In this document: in pieces, positions 26,938 through 35,330 of the stretch | Numbering within the stretch: position 1 is the stretch's first letter | Layout of the letters: each line of letters opens with the position of its first letter | Assembly (NCBI RefSeq): GCF_001514215.1 | Contig: NZ_KQ948863.1 | Location: 133,316 to 197,315, forward strand | Direction: 5' to 3' | From: Streptomyces bungoensis | GTDB lineage: Bacteria > Actinomycetota > Actinomycetes > Streptomycetales > Streptomycetaceae | DNA length: 64,000 bases | Notes under the pieces: model-generated | The model's input: only the letters and a program-made list of their open reading frames with translations | Databases searched by the model: none | What the model was told of the DNA's origin: nothing | Translations under genes and position numbers: made by a program

Positions 26938-27835
26938 TGGCCACATCCAGCGCGGTGGTCAGCTCCGGACGCTCCACCACCCCGTCATCGAGCACCACGA
27001 AAGCGTCCAGCGCAGTGCTGTCCGTCATCACCAGCTCACCCGGCGCCATCACCGTCGTGGTGACGAACGGGGGAGCCGGCCTCGCTACGCGCCAGCGGCG
27101 CTGGCGCGCACTGTCCAGCAGCCCGCGCCCGTCGGCGAGGGCGTGCAGGAGCCGGTTGAACGTCGCACTCGAGGGCAGCGGCACCACCCCGTCCCCGTAC
27201 TGCTGGCCAGCAGCCGCTCGGTGTACAGCCGAAGCCGTCCCAGCGTTCCGCTGGAGCGCTCCCGCCCCGTCTCCAGAACCTCCCGCAGGGCGGCCACCAC
27301 CCGCTCATCAGCATGCCCCAGCGTGGTCCGCGGCCGGGTGGCCCGGTGGTCCACCAGCCCCCACACCCCCTCCCGGCGATGGCGGGCCCGCATCCGCCGC
27401 ACCGTCACCACGCTGGCGGGCAGGCCGGCCGCCGACAGCTCCGCCGCCTTCGCCTCCTCGCGCTGCGCCGGCGTCCGCGTCTGCGGGTCGTACTCCGCCC
27501 GTGGCGGGCCTGCCGCGCCCGGCCCGGCCGGCCGCCCCGTGTCCACCTCCCGCCACATGCCGCTCCCAGACCAGCGCTCGTTCCCGCACCGCCTCCGGCA
27601 ACGACTCCAGCAAGCCCAGCGGCGGCACCCTGGGCACTCCCGGCGCATCCAGGACCTCGAACCCGGCATCGGCGAACAGCAGCGCAGTAAAGCCGCCGCT
27701 ACTTCACCGTCCTCGCCGGCCAGCCGCACGTGGCCCTCAGTAAGGGCCACCACCGTCCAGGTGCGCCCCCTGCGGGCGACGGACGAGACCAGGAGCTGCC
27801 CCGTCTGCGAGCCGGGCGGTCGTGCCTGCGCTATG
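26938..27835 (-). pseudogene. TniA/Mu-like transposase remnant
   Basis: The segments read VSSVARRGRTWTVVALTEGH (N-terminal), VPPLGLLESLPEAVRERALV, EEAKAAELSAAGLPASVVTV and MRARHRREGVWGLVDHR (HTH). Then come FNRLLHALADGRGLL and PGELVMTDSTALDAFVVLDD with the first catalytic Asp of an rve integrase domain. They lie in three frames with shifts near 27690, 27555 and 27190. The rest of the catalytic domain is replaced by the OGG-like fragment. No TniB or TniQ partner is present. Confidence 0.6.
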
Positions 27836-28120
27836 GCGTCCATGTCGCCCGGATCCGAGCCGAACGCCTCTGGTGGCAAGCCCTCGGACAGGTCAGCCAT
27901 GTGTGTGGGCCAGAAGCCCGGCGCATCCAGGAGCGGGTGCCCGTCCACGACGGGGGAGGAGGGGTACCAGTGCCGTGTCATCGCCATGCCGGGATCTGTG
28001 GACACCCGGCGGGACCGGGGCCCCGTCCGGGGGCTCCCCAGGGAAGTGGTCGGCGCGTCGAAGCGTCCGGAACCACGGCGATGACCTGGGATTTTGGTGG
28101 GCCCCGGGACGATGTTCGGC

Positions 28121-28192
28121 GCGACCCAGGCTGCGACCTGGGACGCGACCTAGGGCGGGACCCGGGATGCGACTCAGGGCGCGACCGGCGGA
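28121..28192 (+). repeat. Six degenerate 12-bp tandem repeats
   Basis: Units GCGACCCAGGCT, GCGACCTGGGAC, GCGACCTAGGGC, GGGACCCGGGAT, GCGACTCAGGGC and GCGACCGGCGGA follow each other without gaps. The period is 12 bp and the core is GCGACCYRGG. They lie in non-coding debris between the TniA and alcohol dehydrogenase remnants. They could be decayed transposase-binding sites or simple slippage repeats. Confidence 0.6.
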
Positions 28193-28504
28193 GTACAGCG
28201 GCCCGGACATCGGGCGGGGGGCGTACAGCCACGGGCGGAGCCCACAGGGCCGCTGGTCCGTCGACGCAGGAAGGGCGCGGAGCCCACAGCACGACGGCGA
28301 GTGCCGGAGCGTCGTGCTGCCGGACCCCGTCGGACCGCCCGCCGGGCGTCCCAGCCCGCGCGGTCATACAGGGAGCCGACGGCGGCGTCCTGGACGATGA
28401 CCAGCACCGGCCGCTGGCCGAGTACTGCCGCATCATGCTGAGCCGACTGCTGGAACACTACAACTCCGCAGGGCTGAGCAGCACATCGTGGTTGCTGGTG
28501 GCAG

Positions 28505-28695
28505 GCCCCGCACTCGTCGCCCCGGCGGCGTCCGGCACGAGGTGGCCGTCGACGGACAGGAGCTGTTCTTCTCCCAGGTCGGCCTGCGCGGCGGCCCGGC
28601 ACCCGTGCGCCGCTTCCTACCCGACCTGATCGACCGCGTCCTGCCTGGCGATGGACGAGCGCCGCGCGGTCAAAGCCCTCCTGGGGCCCCGACCG
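28505..28695 (+). pseudogene. C-terminal remnant of a zinc alcohol dehydrogenase
   Basis: The first frame reads GQELFFSQVGLRGGPAPVR then RFLPDLIDRVL, and the second frame reads MDERRAVKALLGPRP. In zinc-dependent alcohol dehydrogenases these segments are normally about 25 residues apart (DLIDRVLAG ... GYRAMDERRAIK). Here they are fused near 28650, so an internal deletion has occurred. The catalytic and NAD-binding domains are absent. Upstream sequence 27836-28504 holds no recognisable gene. Confidence 0.55.
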
Positions 28696-28710
28696 CGCGG
28701 CCGCGGGGGA

Positions 28711-29253
28711 TTACTGTCCGACCGGGTTGAGGTAGGTGCCCGGGTGGGTGGCGCCGTCCTGCTTCAGGATCTGGCCTCCGAACGGCCACTTCAGGGTGAA
28801 GTGCTTTGTCTCGTTCGGCGGGGTGACCAGGAACGTCGCGGGGACGAACTTCTCCTTCTGCGGCGTGGACCTGGCAACGGGGAGCAGGTTGATGCTGAAG
28901 TCCGTCGTGTCCCCCCGGCCCAGGGTGATCTTCGTGGGCCTCTTGGCCGAGCGCACCAGGGACCAGGTGCCGTCGGTCCTCTGGGCGCCGACCATGTCGA
29001 CACCGGCGAAGCCGGACAGGGTGCAGGTGCGGTTGCTCTTGTTGGTGAACCAGATGAACGCCTGCGTCTGCTTCCCGGTCCGCCCCATCTCCGGCTTCGC
29101 GTCGTCCCCGGTGGCGAAACCGGCCTTCAGGTCGGCGGTGTGGCAACGCGTCGGCGCGGCCTTGGCGGTGGCGGCCGACGCCGGGACGGCGGCGACGGCG
29201 GTGCCGGCGGCGACGATCGCCGCAAGGGCCATGGTGGTCATTGTGGTCTTCAT
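28711..29253 (-). CDS. Secreted DUF4232 protein
   Basis: A 180-residue secreted protein. The signal peptide is MKTTMTTMALAAIVAAGTAV with an ASA cleavage site near residue 28. The rest is a DUF4232 beta-sandwich-like domain: FIWFTNKSNRTCTLSGFAGV with a Cys, a second Cys at CHTADL, and FLVTPPNETKHFTLKWPF. Function of DUF4232 is unknown. The ATG at 29253 is chosen for the signal peptide, and a GAGGGGAA site lies about 9 bases upstream. It is a second DUF4232 gene in the window besides 43737-44423. Confidence 0.85.
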   Translation of the reverse strand: MKTTMTTMALAAIVAAGTAVAAVPASAATAKAAPTRCHTADLKAGFATGDDAKPEMGRTGKQTQAFIWFTNKSNRTCTLSGFAGVDMVGAQRTDGTWSLVRSAKRPTKITLGRGDTTDFSINLLPVARSTPQKEKFVPATFLVTPPNETKHFTLKWPFGGQILKQDGATHPGTYLNPVGQ

Positions 29254-29637
29254 GACGTGTTCGGTTCCCCTCGAATACGACTCGGTGCGCGAGGTCAGTG
29301 CGCACCCACGCACCTGTAGACGCTCGATGCCCGGCGGCGGTTCGTTGCGCCGGGCATCCTCTTCCGCCGCGTACGGTGGGGGCATGGTGCCGTCTCTGCC
29401 CGAGCCGCTGAGTCGTGCGGGTTGCTGCTGAGCTGGGCCGAAGCCTCACTTGGGGACGCCTACGCCGGCGAGCCCCGTTCGCCCCGCGCGGCCGTTGCGC
29501 GATCTCCGTGATCACCCCTGGTCGAGGACAGGGTCACTGCCCGCTTGGGGCACCGGGACGATGCTGCCCGCCTTACAGCGGAAGGGTTCCGTTTGCCGAG
29601 TCTCGGCGCTCACCAGCTGGTGGCTTCAGGCGTGTTC
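29254..29637. other. Intergenic, nothing recognised
   Basis: About 380 bases upstream of the DUF4232 gene. No coding sequence or repeat is recognised on either strand; it should hold the promoter of the DUF4232 gene. Confidence 0.4.
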
Positions 29638-29913
29638 CTACTCGTTCGTCTTCTCGCCGGCCGCGGGTTGGCCACGGCGTCGGCTCATCAGGGTGCATCC
29701 CACGGTCACCAGGCCGATGGCGATGAGCTTGGCGGCCCCGTGGTAGCCGGACGCGGGCTCCTGCGGGGTGCCGGGCAGCCCGAGAAAGACCCATGCTGCC
29801 GCTATGCACCCGAGAACGATCAGTGCGACAGCCCCCCACGTTCCCAGGTCCGCCCACCAGGGTCCCGCGACGTAGTTGGGCTCGTCGGTCCGCTCAACGG
29901 CCTTGTCGTCCAC
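29638..29913 (-). CDS. Small two-helix membrane protein
   Basis: A 91-residue protein. GTG at 29913 has AGGAG about 9 bases upstream. After a polar N-terminus (DDKAVERTDEPNYVAGPW) come two membrane helices (GTWGAVALIVLGCIAAAWVF and AAKLIAIGLVTVGCTLM) and a short basic tail with RRR. Typical of small Streptomyces membrane proteins of unknown function. Confidence 0.65.
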   Translation of the reverse strand: MDDKAVERTDEPNYVAGPWWADLGTWGAVALIVLGCIAAAWVFLGLPGTPQEPASGYHGAAKLIAIGLVTVGCTLMSRRRGQPAAGEKTNE

Positions 29914-30016
29914 GGTCTGATGCTCCTGCGCGTGAGGGGGCGGTCGCACAGGAAGACGTGGGCCCGGCGCGGAAGGTTCACCGCCGCCTGGCTGGATTCC
30001 TGGCTCGTACCTGACC

Positions 30017-30285
30017 CAGCACGGCAAGAAGGGTCTCGCAGCCGTACCGGTCGAAGGGCAAGACCGCGTACGCGTACCTGCGGTGCTACAACACCCACGC
30101 CAAAGTGCGGGTGCGGATCTACAACGTCGAAGCCGGGCGCTACATCGCGGACAGCGGCAAGGTCACGTGCAACCCCCACAAGGCCTTCCACACCAAGACC
30201 AGCGCGCTCCAGCGCCTCGACCACCTGCGCATCGTCGTCAGCGGCGACCAGGGATCCATGGTCTGGGCCTCCTGCCGGCGATGAT
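30017..30285 (+). pseudogene. 5'-truncated small secreted-type protein
   Basis: An open frame without start codon reads YRSKGKTAYAYLRCYNTHAK, VRIYNVEAGRYIADSGKVTC, then LRIVVSGDQGSMVWASCRR and a stop. It has three or four Cys and an SH3/beta-rich look. A stop lies just upstream at about 30014, so the N-terminus (probably a signal peptide) has been lost. The 294 bases downstream hold no gene. Confidence 0.4.
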
Positions 30286-30579
30286 CAACAGATGACGCCA
30301 GGTGGGGCAGCCGAAAGGCCACCCCACCCCCGGGGGCGGAAGGTGGTGAGGCCCGGTCGGCCTGCCCGGCCCTCACTGACCGGTTCGGTTCTCTATGAGC
30401 GGTGCTCGGCCGGCACTCATGCCGAGGTCACCCTTGGCGAGCCCCGCTTCATCTTCTTGCAGACCTACATTTCCCTCGGGGAAACCCTGACCTTGGGCGC
30501 TCCTGAGGTCGGCGAGGCCTGACGCTTCGCCGAAGGCACGCCGGGCCGGGGCCACCCGCCTGCCGACTGGGCCGTGCGA

Positions 30580-30985
30580 TTACTGCGCTGCACTCCTCAG
30601 CCGATTGGCAGCACTTGCACCCTTCACCACCGGGAGCAGGGCCGCGGCCATGACCGCCGGCATGCTCTGCAGTGGGCTGTCCTCGCCGGCGGCCTCTGCC
30701 TCTTCGACCGGGCGTGCAGCACGCGATCGGCCGGGTCCAGGCCCCGGACCGTGCGCCGCCGTACGCTGCCGGTCAGCGGTGTCAGCCACAGGTCGGCGTG
30801 CGACTGGAGCATTCCTTCGGGGACCGGTAGTCAAGCACGGTGCCGCGCGGCACCGTGCCGGTGCCAGGGTGGTCCGCGGTGCCGGGTCGCCCGTCCAGGC
30901 CGACGGTGTGCACGTGGCATAGGAACGCGAGCCGGGCCGCGCCCGGCCCGGCGTCCTGCGCCGGGCCTTCGTGGAGCACGGTGGC
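30580..30985 (-). pseudogene. Unrecognised broken gene
   Basis: Three minus-strand pieces in three frames join naturally: ATVLHEGPAQDAGPGAARLA ... VPRGTVLDYRSPKE, then MLQSHADLWLTPLTGSVRRR ... DPADRVLHARS, then VEEAEAAGEDSPLQSMPAVM ending NRLRSAAQ. It looks like one protein of about 140 residues broken by two frameshifts. I cannot name the family. The IS1380 transposase interrupts its 5' side. Confidence 0.35.
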
Positions 30986-31908
30986 CTTGAAGGGGCAAGA
31001 AGACGTTCGGCCACCACCCGCTGATGGGGTTCGTCGGCCACGGCCGCGGCGGGTCCGGTGAGCCGGTCGTGGGCCTGCTGCGGCCCGGCAACGCGGGCTC
31101 CAACACCGCCGCCGGCCACATCGAGGCCACCAGGCTGGCCCTGGTCCAGCTCCCAAAAACGACTCCGGCGCGGCCGGCAGACGCTGATCCGCACCGACTC
31201 CGGCGGCGGCACCACGAGTTCGTCGCCTGGCTCGCCCAGCGCGGAAGGTGGCTGTCGTACTCGGTCGGCATGACCATCACCGATGCCATCCACCAGGCCG
31301 TCCTGAAGATCCCGGCCTTGGCCTGGACGCCCGCAGTGGAACCTGACGGCGAGATCCGCGACGGCGCCTGGGCCGCCGAACTCGCCGGCGACTGCCTGAC
31401 CAGCTGGCCGAAGGGGCTACGGCTGATCCTGCGCAAGGAACGGCCGCACCCCGGTGCCCAACTGTGCTTCACCGACGCCGACGGCATGCGGTTGACCTGC
31501 TTCGCCACCAACACGGCCAGCGAGGCGATCGCCGCCCTCGAACTGCGCCACCGGCAGCGGGCCCGGGCCGAGGACCGCATCCGCGCCGCCCGCGTCACCG
31601 GCCTGCGCAACCTCCCCCTCCACGAGGCCGCACAGAACCAGATCTGGCTGGAGATCGTCCAGATCGCCCTTGACCTGCTCGCCTGGATGCCCCTGCTCGC
31701 CCTCATCGGCCAGGCCCGGCTCTGGGAGCCCCGCCGCCTGCGGCTTCGGCTGTTCTCCACCGCTGCTCAGCTCGTCACCACCGGCCGCCGCTGCTACCTC
31801 CGCTTCACCGGGCACTGGCCCTGGAACGACGTGATCACCGATGCCCTGGACCGGCTCCACGCCCTCCCGAACCCCGGCTCAACAGCAGCGTTCCGTCCCT
31901 ACGAGTAG
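30985..31908 (+). pseudogene. IS1380-family transposase, N-terminally deleted
   Basis: From about 31007 the frame reads KTFGHHPLMGFVGHGRGG, GLLRPGNAGSNTAAGH, then GGGTTHEF-like sequence and WLAQRGRWLSYSVGMTITDA, and ends VITDALDRLHALPNPG. These are IS1380 signatures. The first ~150 residues with the first catalytic Asp are missing; a small internal deletion at GAAPTFKKTF is visible near 31000, and a shift near 31160 separates LIRTDSGGG from the rest. The C-terminal 200 residues are intact. Confidence 0.8.
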
Positions 31909-32189
31909 CACCACCCCGACCGGAGCCGTGGAACCCGGCGCACACCCGACGCGACAGCCGGGCGCTCAGCCTGCCCAGACTCCGAAAACCAGCTGCCGTG
32001 TCAAAGCCCAGCTTGGTCATTCTCCGAGCCGGGCTTTTTCTCTCGCTGGCCGCCACAGTGACCGTGCCCACGCCCACGCAACGGGGCATTCGACGGTGCC
32101 CCGCAGGACCTCAACCCTGCCCACAAGGCTCTGGTGGTGTCCCCATCGGCCGTGCGACGGTGAGCCTTCGAACCGCTGGAGGAAAAGGT

Positions 32190-33620
32190 ATGAGGCTGGC
32201 CCGCGACGAGGGCGTCATGACGGTGAAGGGGCAGGCACCCCAGCGGCCGCGAGTGGCTCCTTCCTCCGCCGGAGCGACCGTGCAACGGATGCTCGCCCTC
32301 CAGAGCGCCGCCGGGAACAGGGCCGTGGCCGAGATGGTGCGGCGTGGCGGGCCGCCGGAGGCGCAGGCGCCCCATCAGCACGGTCCGGCGTGCGGGCACC
32401 GGGCGCAGGCGGCGGCTGTGCAGCGGTCCGCGACCGATGTCACCGTGGCGCGGGCCGAGGACGAGCACGGGCATGCGCACGGTCACGACACCGGGCCGGA
32501 GGGGCAGAGCGCGCTGTTGGCCGCCGCCATGAAGTCGTCGAGCGAGGCGCTGCCCTCGTCGGTTGTGGCGAAGGCGGGGGCGTTTTACCAGAACGACGCC
32601 CTCGCTTCCACGCGCGTCCACCGCGACGTGGTGGCCCAGCGTGCCACGGAGGCCATGGGGGCCGCGGCCATGACCGTCGGCAACCACATCTTCCTCTCCG
32701 CCGGGGCCGCCGCCAGCGAGAAGCTGATCGGCCACGAACTCAGCCACGTCGACAAGAACCTCAAGGGCGTGCCCGAGACGGGCCACAGCAACGGCGCCGG
32801 AGTCACCGTCACCAACCCGCGCCAGGACTCCGAACGGGCCGCCGAGCGGGACGGTAACGCCTACGCCGCCGGTCAGCGGACCGCCCCGTCCCTCGTCGCG
32901 TCGCAGCCGGGGGCGAACGCCTCCGCCGGGCCCGTGCAGCGGATGCTGGAGGAAGGACAGTCGTCGGAGGAAGGGCGGCGGATCGCCCTCCAGGACGGTC
33001 CGCTGGAACTCAGCGGTGAGGACCACATCGCGTCGCTGCCCGAGGACAGCGAACAGGAAGTGATCCTCCAGCGCGGCATCACGCCCACGCAGCGGAAGGC
33101 CATGGAGAAGGAGGTCATCCGCGGCTCCTTCATAAGCCTTTCGAAGATGACGGCGAAGCCCGACGAGGATGCCACGAAGCCCGATCCCGAGCATGTCCGG
33201 GGATACGTGAACCAGGAGCGCAACGACGATGTCGCCAAGCTCATCGAGTTCTCGACGAAGTCCGATATCGCCACCGGGTTCGCCGCGGAAGCCTCCTTCG
33301 GCATCGTGCTCACCATCAAGATCAAGAGGAAGTACCTGGCGAAGGGCGCGACCGGTAGCGAGAGCGGCTGGATCGCGCGGCAGGGAGCGCCCTACGACAT
33401 CGTCGGGATCGAGCGGAAGGACCGGGGGGTGGAGAAACTGGCTCCGCTGACCGAGGGGGAGTTCCGCGAGGTGGTCAAGAAGGAGGAGATGGCCGAGTTC
33501 CTTCTCAAGGTGCAGGATCCGATGGCCATGGCGCAGCATATGAGCTCGATCGAACCTGCGAGGAAATTGGCCGAGGCGCAGAAGATCGTCGCCTACAAAA
33601 AGGCGATGTACGGGTCCTGA
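32190..33620 (+). CDS. DUF4157 (eCIS core-associated) protein with ADP-ribosyltransferase-like tail
   Basis: A 476-residue protein. ATG 32190 has GGAGGA 6-7 bases upstream. Residues 30-55 hold RMLALQSAAGNRAVAEMV, an N-terminal motif common in DUF4157 proteins. Residues about 115-190 are the DUF4157 domain (PF13699), linked to extracellular contractile injection systems: STRVHRDVVAQRATEAMG, AMTVGNHIFL and a metallopeptidase-like HELSH at 182-186. Residues 285-440 look like an ADP-ribosyltransferase fold: LQRGIT (Arg295), FISLSKM, FSTKSDIATGFA (354-365) and ESGWIARQGAPYDIVGI (Glu391). Where many toxins have ExE, here it is ESG, so activity is uncertain. No eCIS sheath or tube gene is present, and IS1380 and IS5 debris flank it. 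Inferred role: injected or secreted effector. Confidence 0.78.
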   Translation: MRLARDEGVMTVKGQAPQRPRVAPSSAGATVQRMLALQSAAGNRAVAEMVRRGGPPEAQAPHQHGPACGHRAQAAAVQRSATDVTVARAEDEHGHAHGHDTGPEGQSALLAAAMKSSSEALPSSVVAKAGAFYQNDALASTRVHRDVVAQRATEAMGAAAMTVGNHIFLSAGAAASEKLIGHELSHVDKNLKGVPETGHSNGAGVTVTNPRQDSERAAERDGNAYAAGQRTAPSLVASQPGANASAGPVQRMLEEGQSSEEGRRIALQDGPLELSGEDHIASLPEDSEQEVILQRGITPTQRKAMEKEVIRGSFISLSKMTAKPDEDATKPDPEHVRGYVNQERNDDVAKLIEFSTKSDIATGFAAEASFGIVLTIKIKRKYLAKGATGSESGWIARQGAPYDIVGIERKDRGVEKLAPLTEGEFREVVKKEEMAEFLLKVQDPMAMAQHMSSIEPARKLAEAQKIVAYKKAMYGS

Positions 33621-33674
33621 GCGCTGTCCCGTAAATGATCTACGGCATGCTGGATGACCAGCATTGTTTCCCCG

Positions 33675-34451
33675 TCACCCGGCGAGGGCGAGGTCGTGGA
33701 GGCGGGCGATGCCGAGCATGGTGTGGTGGACGCCGTCGCCTTTCAGGCGGCAGTCGCGCAGGATCTTCCAGCTCTTCATGCGGGCGAAGGTGTGCTCGAT
33801 GCGAGCGCGGACGCGGCGGTGCGAGGCGTCGTGGTCCTCCTTCCAGGCCGGCAGTTCCTCGTTCTTGTGCCGGCGGTAGTGCGGGATGGTCAGGCCGGGT
33901 GCCCCGGTAGCCGCCGTCGGCGATCACCGTGGGGGTTGCGCCGACGGCGGCCTTGGCGCCGGACTCCTCCCAGGCCCGGCAGTCGTTGCGGTTGCCGGGC
34001 AGTGGCTTGCCGACAGCGACGACGAGGCGGGTGTCGGCGTCGACGACGACCTGGTGGTTGGTGGAGTAGCGGTAGTTCTTGCTGGAGGCGGCCACGGCTC
34101 GGTCGCGGGTGGGGACCAGTGTGCCGTCCACGATGAGCACAGTGTCCTTGCGGAACCCCGCCGCCGGGGCTAGAGGCCGAGAGCCGCCTTAAGGTGGTCG
34201 ACGATCCAATCGGCCGCCGACTTGGAGATGCCGAACAGCGGGGCGAGTCGGCGCAGGGTGAGGTTGGTGCGCCGGTACGCGGCCACCAGCAGCACCCGGT
34301 CCTCCAACTGCAGCGACCACGGCCGGCCCTCGCGAACCGGATCGGCCCCCTCACGCCGCAGCGCGGTGATCAGCTTGGCGAACTGCCGCGGGCTCAACCC
34401 GGTGAATGGACCAGTCCGCGAGGGCTCCGACGCCGTGATCACACCAGCCAC
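33675..34451 (-). pseudogene. IS5-family transposase (IS427-like) with frameshifts
   Basis: The first frame carries the N-terminal helix-turn-helix region (GLSPRQFAKLITALRREGAD; RLAPLFGISKSAADWIVDHL). The second frame has LIVDGTLVPTRDRAVAASSK, NYRYSTNHQVVVDADTRLVV and GNRNDCRAWEESGAKAAVG, then VIADGGYRGT. Another shift near 33900 leads to LTIPHYRRHKNEELPAW, VRARIEHTFARMKSWKILRD and HHTMLGIARLHDLAL, ending at 33675. The first junction (about 34165) could be natural programmed frameshifting, but the second makes the copy dead. Confidence 0.8.
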
Positions 34452-35330
34452 AACAAGATCATCTCACTCCTGACCTGCAGTTACGTAACAACCTCTAGTC
34501 TGGGGCCGATCTCGGGGCGTGCCGCCTTGAGTTCTTCGAACCGTGTACGTCGAAGCCGCATCGCTACCCACCACGCACCCCAGCTCCCATCGCGTCCGCC
34601 GTCGACCCACGCACCGTGGAGCGGGCGTGGTTCCTGGCGTCCAGGTGGAGCGCGCCACTGTACGAACGACCTGGACGCCATGGGCCGCGTCTGCTCGGCT
34701 CTGCCTGGGTCGATGGTGTGCGGGATGGGAGCACCCCGCGCACGCCACTACGGACCCGCGGGTAGGAACGGCGCCCCCGCCATCAGCTGGAGTACTAGGC
34801 GGTCTCTCATACGGTACGGAGAGACCGTTGGAGCGGAAGCCGGTGGCCAAGGATCAGGAGAACGCAGAGGCCGACGCTGGAGCCGTGGGCTGACGTTTCC
34901 GGTGTGTATGTTGCGAGGCTCGGTAGCCGGCGCATACCCGGTGTCCCGTAGTGCCGGACGTACGACCCGGGCCGGGACGTCGAGTATCCCGGCAGCGAGG
35001 TGTACTTCCCACCGGTCGCGAATCGGCTCGACTATCTGCGCAGCGTCGTCGGCACCTGCAGGCTGGCACCGAGCTGGTCAGCGCCCGGGACCTGCGAGGT
35101 CCTCTGCGGCCGTGTTGGTTGCTCTGGGATCAGCGGCTTCGCAATGTCCCACAGCCCGTCCGGCACGATCCAACTCCACGTTCCCCGCCCCATACCGGGT
35201 CAACGTCCGCCTCAGCACATAGGACACGGTCTACGGGGGTGATGGGGGTGATCGGATTCGCCAGGTGTAAAGAAACGCGCCTTGCTGCTCACCGTACTGG
35301 TCCGTCGGCGGAGCATTACCAAGGATCGGG
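34452..35330. other. Non-coding region with a decayed hypothetical gene
   Basis: At about 34960-35110 the plus strand reads VEYPGSEVYFPPVANRLDYL then RSVV, and then in another frame LQAGTELVSARDLR. This resembles the N-terminus of a common Streptomyces hypothetical protein, now broken. The rest shows no gene. The A/T content rises toward 35230 as the low-GC gene begins. Confidence 0.35.

Noticed and set aside
28121..28192. Possible CRISPR array
   Set aside because: Units are only 12 bp, contiguous and degenerate, with no spacers and no cas genes.
32001..33539. A 512-residue antisense frame over the DUF4157 gene
   Set aside because: Shadow of GC bias; the sense strand has clear domains and a GGAGGA site.
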